Shown: piece by piece, positions 8,533 to 14,433 of the stretch | Position numbering within the stretch: position 1 is the first letter of the stretch | How the letters are laid out: the number at the start of each line of letters is the position of its first letter | Source: Negativicutes bacterium | Lineage (GTDB): Bacteria; Bacillota_C; Negativicutes; Acidaminococcales; Acidaminococcaceae | Assembly: GCA_009930275.1 (NCBI GenBank) | Contig: RZYP01000036.1 | Span: 1 to 15,239 of the forward strand | DNA: 15,239 bases | Reading direction: 5' to 3' | The notes under the pieces: model-generated | What the model was told of the DNA's origin: nothing | Seen by the model: only the letters and a program-made list of their open reading frames with translations | Database searches by the model: none | Translations under genes and position numbers: made by a program

Positions 8533-9318
8533 TCAATGGGAGACGTCTATAGAGCCAACCACCTCAAAATCTTTGGCCAGTGCTTTAGCAAGCTGATCGC
8601 CCTTAAGTGTATTCAGCTGCGCAACATTAGCCGGATCAGCCTCACCTCTATAGGGATGAACCAGCTTTGTTTTATACAGAATACCATCAACAACAAGCAG
8701 ATAAGCCTTCCAACCGCTCCAGGTATCTGTCCCGTCACCGGCAAAATATATTGTTGTCTTGCTTTCCGAATCCGTGCGCCAAGTCAAGTCGCTGCCTTTA
8801 TAATTGTCGCCAAAAGCCATTTCTATTATGTAGTCCTCAACAGGTAAAAAAGTCCCATTAAGCGCTTCTTTCAATTCCCCGTTCAACTGTATGCCGCTTT
8901 TTTTATCTTTATTGATATCTGCCAATGCTTTGATGGTCAAAATGAGATTGTTGGACTTTACGGCAACCGTTGCACTGCTGCTGGCAACAACCTCATCATT
9001 ATGTCCTTCGTGGCTGCAGACTATCTTGCTGTTAACAGCAGTATATACACCCCCAAGCGGGCAAACCGGCTTTTGGGCATAGTACTCCCCGTAATTTTCC
9101 GGATTATTGATGAAACCCTGCAAATCGACTGAATAGCCTTTCGCTAACGCCAATTGATAAGCCTTTGCAATCATCGCCCTGTTGGTATAGCAAACATTTT
9201 TAGCCGAATTCTCACGCGCCGAAGTAAACCGAGGTACAACAATAGCAGCCAAGATTGCCAAGATAGCTATAATAACAATAAGCTCTACCAATGTAAACCC
9301 TTTGCTTTTTAACCTCAT
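8533..9318 (-). CDS. Type IV pilin-like / pseudopilin protein with long C-terminal extension
   Basis: Prepilin of the type IV pilus/type II secretion superfamily. Start chosen at ATG 9318 (261 aa), because AAGGA lies 10 bases upstream and the class III leader then has the normal short form: MRLKSKG, cleaved before FTLVELIVII, with glutamate at mature position 5 and a hydrophobic helix to about residue 28. The N-terminal pilin body has cysteines at 43, 86 and 101, including KPVCPLGG like ComGC/GspG-type pilins. From about residue 113 there is a further 150 residues with no similarity I recognise (contains a Gly/Asp/Trp-rich segment near FAGDGTDTWSGW). No prepilin peptidase, assembly ATPase or platform gene is in the window, so it is an orphan here. 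A minor pilin or a surface pseudopilin are both possible. Confidence 0.85.
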   Translation of the reverse strand: MRLKSKGFTLVELIVIIAILAILAAIVVPRFTSARENSAKNVCYTNRAMIAKAYQLALAKGYSVDLQGFINNPENYGEYYAQKPVCPLGGVYTAVNSKIVCSHEGHNDEVVASSSATVAVKSNNLILTIKALADINKDKKSGIQLNGELKEALNGTFLPVEDYIIEMAFGDNYKGSDLTWRTDSESKTTIYFAGDGTDTWSGWKAYLLVVDGILYKTKLVHPYRGEADPANVAQLNTLKGDQLAKALAKDFEVVGSIDVSH

Positions 9319-9433
9319 CGTTTTCGTCCTTATAAACATAGTATCTAACACTATAATCATAAGCCTTAATCATCTTGAACGCATTTGTCCTTACCAATTT
9401 TGATTGCTTTTTACCATTTTTGTATTTTAGGCC

Positions 9434-9474
9434 AAAAGTGGACCAAAGGGGACAGTCCCCTTTGGTCCACTTTT
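9434..9474. repeat. REP-like palindrome copy 1, behind the KAP NTPase gene
   Basis: Perfect inverted repeat with two 20-base arms around a single central A: arm AAAAGTGGACCAAAGGGGAC. It ends 7 bases before the stop codon of the KAP NTPase gene, so it lies in the 3' untranslated region of that transcript, where the TTTT of the second arm could make it work as a terminator. It shares the core GGACCAAAGGGGAC with the copies at 11150, 12011 and 13386. Confidence 0.92.
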
Positions 9475-9481
9475 AAACGTT

Positions 9482-10933
9482 TTACTTTGGCCGCTTGTCT
9501 GCATCTTCATTATATCCCTGTTCAGTGCTACTCAGGTTTGATTCCAGATACTCGCGCAAGATATAAAAATACTTTGATAAATCCAGCTTGCCTATTTCCT
9601 TTGGCGTACACTCCAACCACTTCAGCATTTCCGGCGTTCGCCATTCCTCATTGACGTTAGAACGCAAGAGCCTGCCGTTAGCAACATACTCGAACATTTT
9701 TTGGAATTCGTCATTCTCTAAAGGGAGTTTTTTATTCCATTTATCCAGTTCTCTGAATAAATGTGGCTTAATTTCGTTCAGGAGCAGCAACTTTGCCAAA
9801 ACCTGCGTGTCTAATTCATCATCGTAGAGCATCTTGGCAATATTCTTTTTTACAAAAAATATGTCAGTAAATCTTTTTGCCTGCCGGGGGCTCCCCTTAA
9901 ACTTAGCAGCAAGAATTGGGCGGATTTCATCAAAAATCAAAGTATCCTTGTTATACTCCTCCTCGGAAGTAACGTACTGGTCGCAAAAGGCCCCGGTCAT
10001 TTCATGCAATTCGTTGATGGTTATCGCACTTTCCCGCAACAGGAGTTTTTTCTGAGCAATTTGGGCAAGCATCTTTCTGAAATAAGCCTTTTTTACAGAT
10101 ACCCGCGCAGCAAGCAGCAAAAGATAGTTTTCTATATCCTTGGCGGAAAATACCGGAATGTATATAGGCATATCAATGCTTTTCTCAAGATAGCCATTGG
10201 GCGGGAATTTCCTGGTGGAAACTTTTTGTGAATATTTGGTTTTGACTGCACTATCTATAACCTGCCTGTCTGCCAAAATAAGGAAAGCGGTATGTCTGAC
10301 AGAAAGAAATAACTCTATTGCTTCCAAGGTTTCGACAATACGCTTTGGCTGACAGCGATCAAGATCATCCAAAAAGATTACCACATTGTCAACTCCGGAT
10401 TCTTCCAAAACAGCTTCAAAGTCCTCTTTAAACTTACTAATATCCTCCATATGGGAATTAGCAACTTCATCCTTTGCATCATTCTTAATCTGTTCAAGCG
10501 CCGATGCTGCCAAAGAGCTGGCTTGAGCATAAGCATTTTGTTCATTCAAGATATTTACAATGACCGGCGTCGGAACAGTTTTGAAAGAATCAACGCCTTT
10601 AGCAAGATTATTGATCCTCTCCATAGCTGGCCCAAAGAGATGTTTATGCTTCTCGGCGCCAAGTTCCTTAATAATTGGCTGCATTAAAGCGACTTTGGCA
10701 TTTTCATAATCTTCAAACATCCAGGCATTTACTTCTATATAAACAACTCTGTCAGAGGTTTTAGGAATGTCTTTCTTTAGTAATTTTAGAAACATAGATT
10801 TAAAGGAAATTTTAAGTCCAAAGATCCCAATCGTTAATGATTCAGACCCCTTGCTCAATACAATACCTTTGATTATATCTACAAAAGGCTGGCAAAATAA
10901 AACATCAATATCAGAATAATTATCAATCGGCAT
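9482..10933 (-). CDS. KAP family P-loop NTPase with degenerate Walker A
   Basis: 483 aa. KAP NTPases are STAND/AAA-like ATPases, often membrane-linked and often in accessory DNA; their cellular roles in bacteria are poorly defined, with some tied to phage defence. Recognised from TIGIFG (34-39), the VNAWMFEDY block (68-76, family FNAW), Walker B VVIFLDDLDRCQP (184-196), FLILADRQVIDSAV after it, GYLEKSIDMPIYIP (247-260) and GSPRQAKRFTD in the C-terminal half. The P-loop, normally GPWGSGKS, reads GLKISFKS (39-46): the glycine before lysine is phenylalanine and the GxG turn is gone, while K45 and S46 remain. No clear transmembrane segment is seen between Walker A and B, so it is probably cytoplasmic. 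Start ATG 10933 has AGGAG 6 bases upstream. It stands alone, with 216 AT-rich bases in front and a REP-like palindrome behind. Family assignment is firm; activity is doubtful. Confidence 0.85.
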   Translation of the reverse strand: MPIDNYSDIDVLFCQPFVDIIKGIVLSKGSESLTIGIFGLKISFKSMFLKLLKKDIPKTSDRVVYIEVNAWMFEDYENAKVALMQPIIKELGAEKHKHLFGPAMERINNLAKGVDSFKTVPTPVIVNILNEQNAYAQASSLAASALEQIKNDAKDEVANSHMEDISKFKEDFEAVLEESGVDNVVIFLDDLDRCQPKRIVETLEAIELFLSVRHTAFLILADRQVIDSAVKTKYSQKVSTRKFPPNGYLEKSIDMPIYIPVFSAKDIENYLLLLAARVSVKKAYFRKMLAQIAQKKLLLRESAITINELHEMTGAFCDQYVTSEEEYNKDTLIFDEIRPILAAKFKGSPRQAKRFTDIFFVKKNIAKMLYDDELDTQVLAKLLLLNEIKPHLFRELDKWNKKLPLENDEFQKMFEYVANGRLLRSNVNEEWRTPEMLKWLECTPKEIGKLDLSKYFYILREYLESNLSSTEQGYNEDADKRPK

Positions 10934-11149
10934 ATTTAGCTCCTGTCATCATGGAATTCTCCATTAAGTTTTTAGAAAGCTTATTGAACAGATGATTCTT
11001 ATGCAATATAAAAATTGTTCAAACATCTTATTTTCTATATTTTATAAGTAAGAGCTTGGTTGACTCCTCTCATAAGTTATCACGTTGTATCCTACACCAT
11101 CAGTAGTTTTCTTACCACAATTTTACTTTTTTAGATGATTTTTTACCAA

Positions 11150-11196
11150 AAAAGAGGTGGACCAAAGGGGACAGTCCCCTTTGGTCCACCTCTTTT
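11150..11196. repeat. REP-like palindrome copy 2, overlapping the RAYT stop codon
   Basis: Perfect inverted repeat with 23-base arms around a central A, the longest arms of the set; outer bases are AAAAGAGGT instead of AAAAGT. Its last two bases belong to the TAA stop of the transposase gene. On the minus strand the second arm runs into TTTTTT, so the stem makes a strong intrinsic-terminator shape for the transposase transcript. With copy 3 it brackets the transposase gene, and the central base is inverted between the two (A here, T there). Confidence 0.93.
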
Positions 11197-11938
11197 ATCT
11201 TAAATAACGCAGTATTTTAGTTTTACTGATTCCGGTTATTACAGCTAAATTTCTTAATGATAGATTGCTTTTCTCTTTCAACAATATTACCTTATCCTTT
11301 TCAGTAATATCCGACACCATCAAATGCATCCAGATATCTTTACCAACACGCAAATTTTCCTTGTTATTCTTTACTTCCAAAAAATCTCTCTGATCATTTT
11401 GAACCATAAATTCTTTAAATTCGTCAGTCACGTCGCCACCTTTGCAGCCAAACATTTCCAAGATCATTTCTGTATCAGTAAGTTTATTCTGTCCATTTAT
11501 GTTTATATAATCTCTATAACTGCTCCATTTATATGATTCAGGCGCAGAAACCATACCCGCGTTCATTGGATTCTGATGTATATATCTAGCTACCGCGAGG
11601 AAATATTTCTCATCTTCAATGGCCTCACTTCTATAGCGTCCCTGAAAGAAAGGCCCGACTCTGTTATATTTTCTATTGAAGTAGCCGGCATAAGATACAT
11701 TTACTCTTTTCATAATATCAGGCAACCCACTTTTTTGCTCTTTAATAAGCATATGCACGTGATTGTCCATCAAACAATAGGCCGGCAACAGGAACTTGCA
11801 CTGTTCTTTTTTATCCGCCAAAACCTTAAGATAATATTCTTTGTCATCATCTTCCAGGAACAAATCGTTCTTGTTAATTCCCCTCACCATGACATGATAA
11901 AAGCCGGTACTGCTCTTTTTGCGATTCTGTCTTGACAT
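11195..11938 (-). CDS. REP-associated tyrosine transposase (RAYT), Y1/IS200-like
   Basis: HUH-type single-strand transposase of the Y1_Tnp group; RAYTs are thought to mobilise or spread short palindromic REP elements rather than themselves. Start taken at ATG 11938 (247 aa, MSRQNRKKSSTGFYHVMVRG), the usual RAYT beginning; the site upstream (GAAGAAG) is weak. The metal-binding HUH pair is H60 and H62 in MDNHVHMLI. The conserved block SYAGYFNRKY...GPFFQGRYRS spans 83-104. The catalytic tyrosine is probably Y119 in ARYIHQNP or Y112. The C-terminus (about 226-247, LSLRNLAVITGISKTKILRY) looks like a helix-turn-helix that could read a palindrome. The frame is intact. The gene is flanked by inverted copies of the local palindrome (11150 and 12011), the arrangement known for RAYT/REP pairs, so these are its likely substrates. 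It is AT-richer than the flanking core genes. Confidence 0.92.
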   Translation of the reverse strand: MSRQNRKKSSTGFYHVMVRGINKNDLFLEDDDKEYYLKVLADKKEQCKFLLPAYCLMDNHVHMLIKEQKSGLPDIMKRVNVSYAGYFNRKYNRVGPFFQGRYRSEAIEDEKYFLAVARYIHQNPMNAGMVSAPESYKWSSYRDYININGQNKLTDTEMILEMFGCKGGDVTDEFKEFMVQNDQRDFLEVKNNKENLRVGKDIWMHLMVSDITEKDKVILLKEKSNLSLRNLAVITGISKTKILRYLR

Positions 11939-12010
11939 TGTTATCAAACTTCTTCCGATTTTTAAAAATATCTTCAAAGAACATTATAACACCTTGAGGC
12001 AAACCAAGAG

Positions 12011-12041
12011 TGGACCAAAGGGGACTGTCCCCTTTGGTCCA
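12011..12041. repeat. REP-like palindrome copy 3, upstream side of the RAYT
   Basis: Inverted repeat TGGACCAAAGGGGAC-T-GTCCCCTTTGGTCCA, 15-base arms and a central T. It is shorter than copies 1 and 2 because only the core is palindromic. It lies 72 bases upstream of the transposase start and 6 bases from copy 4, so the two form a tandem cluster between the transposase and rsgA. Confidence 0.9.
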
Positions 12042-12047
12042 AAAGGG

Positions 12048-12082
12048 AAGAGGCCAACGGGAACCGTCCCCGTTGGCCTCTT
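12048..12082. repeat. Variant REP-like palindrome copy 4, behind rsgA
   Basis: Inverted repeat with 14-base arms AAGAGGCCAACGGG and CCCGTTGGCCTCTT around a 7-base loop. It follows the design of the other copies (GAGG flank as in copy 2, G-run, AC/GT centre, C-run) but with CCAACGGG in place of CCAAAGGGG and one arm mismatch near the centre. It ends 6 bases before the rsgA stop codon. The minus strand after the stem is CCCTTTT, only a weak terminator tail. Confidence 0.85.
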
Positions 12083-12088
12083 TTCGTT

Positions 12089-13180
12089 TTAAAAATGTTT
12101 TCCTTTGTTTTTTCCCTTAGCGAACGCGCGGGCGTTCTTTATGCCGCCGAATTCCGCAAACATGGTATTTATCTTTTCCGTTTCAATCTGTTTTGAATTC
12201 AGACCCTCATACTTCGCTTCTTTCCGCATTTTTAAATAATTGGCAAGACGCTCTGCCGAAAGCAACCCGTCATTTATGGCAGTATGTACTGCGCAATTCG
12301 GTTCACCGGTATGAGTACAGTCATGGAATTTGCATTTTGCCGCCAGTGCATCGATGTCCGCAAAGGCTTTTGCCAAGTCAGCACTTTCAATCCCGAGTTC
12401 CCTCATGCCGGGCGTGTCGATGACGACGCCGCCGGTCGGCAGCACGAAAAGTTCCCGCCTAGTCGTAGTGTGGCGGCCCTTATCATCGTTTCTGAGCCCT
12501 TGGGTTGCCAGAACGCTTTGCCCAAGCAACTTATTAATCAAGGTCGACTTGCCGACACCAGAAGAACCGATAAACGCGATCGTCCTGCCCTCGCCAAGGT
12601 ATTTTTGGACAGACGCGCAGCCGTCTTCGGTCAGGCTTGAAGTAACAAGTACATCGACCCCGCAGACAACGGTTTCAAGCTCCAGGAGCTTTTGCGGCAG
12701 ATCTTCGCACAAGTCGGCTTTAGTCAGCACAATAACCGGAACTGCTCCGCTGTCCCAGGCAATACCCAGATATCGCTCCACCCGGCGCAGGTTGTAGTCA
12801 TTATTAAGCCCCATACAGATGAAAACCGTATCAATGTTCGCGGCCACCACCTGCTCCTCATTCGCCGTACCCGCCGCCTTCCTGATAAAGGCGCTTTTTC
12901 TCGCCAAGACATGGTGAATGATGGCATTTCCCGCAGCATCATCGTTGCGGTCAAGCATCACGAAGTCGCCCACCGCCGGATAATCGGATAAGCATCTAGC
13001 CGCAAAGCGCAGCTTACCGGAAATCTCAGCCGCCAATTCGCCGCTCTCCGTTACCACCTTATACAAATCCTTGTATTGAGAAACGACTCTGCCGACGTAA
13101 TAACCCGTATATAATGAAGACTCAGTAATAAACCTTTGGCTGAGCCCTAAACTTTTCATATTTATCTTTTGCAATTTCAT
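12089..13180 (-). CDS. rsgA: Ribosome small-subunit-dependent GTPase A (RsgA/YjeQ family)
   Basis: Circularly permuted GTPase that helps late maturation of the 30S subunit, cytoplasmic. 363 aa from ATG 13180: N-terminal OB-fold with GKLRFAA...YPAVGDFV (about 55-76), then the permuted G motifs in the order G4 TKAD (153-156), G1 GSSGVGKST (205-213), G2 GRHTTT (235-240) and G3 DTPG (255-258), and a zinc knuckle with C283, C288, H290 and C296. All key residues are present. The start is not certain: GGAGG sits only 2 bases before ATG 13180, TTG 13189 overlaps that site, and an ATG at 13159 opens the conserved MKSLGL. At about 360 residues this is the longer type found widely in Firmicutes, often beside a shorter paralogue. 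It seems to be a single-gene unit, with a structured leader upstream and REP-like palindromes behind. Confidence 0.95.
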   Translation of the reverse strand: MKLQKINMKSLGLSQRFITESSLYTGYYVGRVVSQYKDLYKVVTESGELAAEISGKLRFAARCLSDYPAVGDFVMLDRNDDAAGNAIIHHVLARKSAFIRKAAGTANEEQVVAANIDTVFICMGLNNDYNLRRVERYLGIAWDSGAVPVIVLTKADLCEDLPQKLLELETVVCGVDVLVTSSLTEDGCASVQKYLGEGRTIAFIGSSGVGKSTLINKLLGQSVLATQGLRNDDKGRHTTTRRELFVLPTGGVVIDTPGMRELGIESADLAKAFADIDALAAKCKFHDCTHTGEPNCAVHTAINDGLLSAERLANYLKMRKEAKYEGLNSKQIETEKINTMFAEFGGIKNARAFAKGKNKGKHF

Positions 13181-13241
13181 ATCCTCCAAACGATTTTAAA
13201 AATAACCCTTTGGGAGGCTTATGCATTAATTTATTTTGCAT
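13122..13241 (-). CDS. Possible small upstream ORF (39 codons) overlapping the rsgA start
   Basis: ATG 13241 is preceded by GGGAGG at 3 bases and opens a 39-codon frame (MQNKLMHKPPKGLFLKSFGG, then a short charged tail) that ends at TGA 13122 inside rsgA in a different frame. A second tiny frame, GTG 13287 to TAA 13231 (18 codons, with AAAGGAG 10 bases upstream), ends by overlapping this one. Translation of the pair would carry ribosomes across the rsgA ribosome site. No homology is recognised and chance is quite possible for ORFs this short. Confidence 0.2.
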   Translation of the reverse strand: MQNKLMHKPPKGLFLKSFGGYEIAKDKYEKFRAQPKVYY

Positions 13242-13250
13242 GCACCTCCC
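13212..13250 (-). promoter_or_regulatory. Leader hairpin upstream of rsgA
   Basis: GGGAGG (13212-13217) pairs with CCTCCC (13245-13250), and after a symmetric 3-base internal loop ATGCA pairs with TGCAT, closing a loop of 11 AT-rich bases. On the minus strand the outer arm GGGAGG is also a good ribosome site placed before ATG 13241, so the hairpin could hide that site. The structure is visible; any regulatory role is speculation. Confidence 0.35.
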
Positions 13251-13385
13251 GAGTTACTACAATATCCAATTTATTAGCGTTCAACACAAAACAACAACTC
13301 CTTTCAAGGGAAAATATATTGCAGCTAAATAATAGCACAAAAATAGAAATATTACGAGATTCCGCTGCATTCGTTCGAAAAGTCA

Positions 13386-13454
13386 GAGTGGACCAAAGGG
13401 GACTGTCCCCTTTGGTCCACTCCCCGTTGGTCCAGTCCCCTTTGGTCCACTTTT
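13386..13454. repeat. REP-like palindrome copy 5 with two extra tandem half-units, behind the epimerase gene
   Basis: Bases 13386-13422 are a perfect palindrome with 18-base arms (GAGTGGACCAAAGGGGAC) around a central T. It is followed by two more copies of the second arm only: CCCCGTTGGTCCA (13422-13434, with the CGTTGG spelling of copy 4) and GTCCCCTTTGGTCCACTTTT (13435-13454). Read on the minus strand there are three direct half-units at a 15-base period and then one inverted half-unit. The block directly abuts the epimerase stop codon (TAG, 13455-13457). Confidence 0.92.
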
Positions 13455-14405
13455 CTACTGGCCGGCAATCCAGGCGTAAGTAGTCGCAAGTCCCTGCTCC
13501 AGGCGTTGCTGCGGCTTCCAACCAAGTTTTGCCTCAATCAGCCGATTATCGGAGGTCCTGCCCCTGACGCCCTGCGGCCCCTCGACATGCACCAGACGAA
13601 GTTTTTTCCCGGCAATTGTCATCACCATCTCCGCTAGTTGGTTTATGCTGACCATTTCTTCAGAACCGATATTGACCGGTCCCTGCCAAGGCGAAGCCAT
13701 CAACCTGAAGATGCCCTCCAGGCATTCATCTATATATAGGAACGAGCGTGTCTGCTCACCGTCGCCCCAAATTTCCAGTTCACCCCCGTCAGCCGCTGCG
13801 GCAACCTTCCGGCACATAGCCGCCGGAGCCTTCTCTCTTCCGCCCTGCCAGGTCCCCAGAGGACCAAAGATATTATGAAATCTTGCCACCCTCACATCGA
13901 GGCCGAAATTACGGGCATATGCAAAGTACATGCGCTCGCTGAAAAGCTTCTCCCAGCCGTATTCGCTGTCAGGCTGCGCCGGATAAGCCGAATCCTCCGC
14001 ACAAACGGGATTGTCCGGATCTTGTTGATTATAGGCCGGATAAATGCAGGCCGAAGACGAGAAGAATATTTTTTCAATTTTACGCAGCCGACAAGCTTCC
14101 AGCATGTTCAAGTTGATGGTGGCGGAATTGTGCATTATCATCGCGTCATTATCGCCGGTAAAAACATACCCTGCTCCGCCCATGTCTGCCGCCAGCTGAA
14201 ATACCCTGCACCCCGGCTCGACCACATCCCGGCACAGCGCTGGGTCCCTCAAGTCGCCGATAACAAAATCGTCGGCACAAGTTTCCTCGAACTCCGGATA
14301 TTTCAGATCAACGCCACACACCAACCAGCCTTCCCGTTTCAAACGTTTGACCAAATGGTGGCCGATAAAGCCACCCGCTCCACAAACCAATGCTCTCAAT
14401 ATCAT
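13455..14405 (-). CDS. NAD-dependent sugar-nucleotide epimerase, GDP-mannose 3,5-epimerase type
   Basis: Extended short-chain dehydrogenase acting on a sugar nucleotide in the cytoplasm. Start ATG 14405 (316 aa, MILRALVCGAGGFIGHHLV), with AAGGAG just upstream; a TTG 18 bases earlier is less likely. Visible motifs: NAD-binding GAGGFIG (about 9-15), QLAADMGGAGYVFT (71-84), SSSACIYP with the cysteine of the GME active site (C120), YGWEKL (Y149, K153), RFHNIFGPLGTWQGGREKAP with the GME lysine (K192), IWGDGEQTRSFLYIDE, and GPQGVRGRTSDN with the binding arginines. These match the plant enzyme that turns GDP-D-mannose into GDP-L-galactose/L-gulose almost block by block. The gene follows the glycosyltransferase by 28 bases, so the two probably supply and use a sugar for a surface polysaccharide. 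A related epimerase with another substrate cannot be excluded. Confidence 0.88.
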   Translation of the reverse strand: MILRALVCGAGGFIGHHLVKRLKREGWLVCGVDLKYPEFEETCADDFVIGDLRDPALCRDVVEPGCRVFQLAADMGGAGYVFTGDNDAMIMHNSATINLNMLEACRLRKIEKIFFSSSACIYPAYNQQDPDNPVCAEDSAYPAQPDSEYGWEKLFSERMYFAYARNFGLDVRVARFHNIFGPLGTWQGGREKAPAAMCRKVAAAADGGELEIWGDGEQTRSFLYIDECLEGIFRLMASPWQGPVNIGSEEMVSINQLAEMVMTIAGKKLRLVHVEGPQGVRGRTSDNRLIEAKLGWKPQQRLEQGLATTYAWIAGQ

Positions 14406-14433
14406 CGTCTCCTTTGCCTGCAAAATAGTCTGA

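Noticed and set aside
9319..9360. Longer pilin product from an upstream start
   Set aside because: It would lengthen the prepilin leader beyond the usual short form, while ATG 9318 has a good ribosome site and gives a seven-residue leader ending in glycine.
10934..11149. Promoter and operator for the KAP NTPase gene in the 216-base spacer
   Set aside because: The spacer is AT-rich and holds a weak TTGAAC...GTTCAA dyad, but no convincing -35/-10 pair with proper spacing stands out, so nothing is annotated.
11150..12041. RAYT plus flanking palindromes as an ordinary insertion sequence with terminal inverted repeats
   Set aside because: The same palindrome occurs alone behind other genes, each copy is itself palindromic rather than one half of a pair, and no target duplication is seen. 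A RAYT/REP relationship explains it better.
9434..13454. Palindrome copies as a CRISPR array
   Set aside because: Copies are 0.1-1.7 kb apart with whole genes between them, there are no uniform spacers, and no cas genes are present.
13231..13521. Minus-strand open frame through the repeat block at 13386-13454 as a gene
   Set aside because: It reads through the tandem half-units (giving repeated DQRG/SPLV-like peptides) and overlaps the end of the epimerase gene in another frame; only its last 18 codons are considered as a possible leader ORF.
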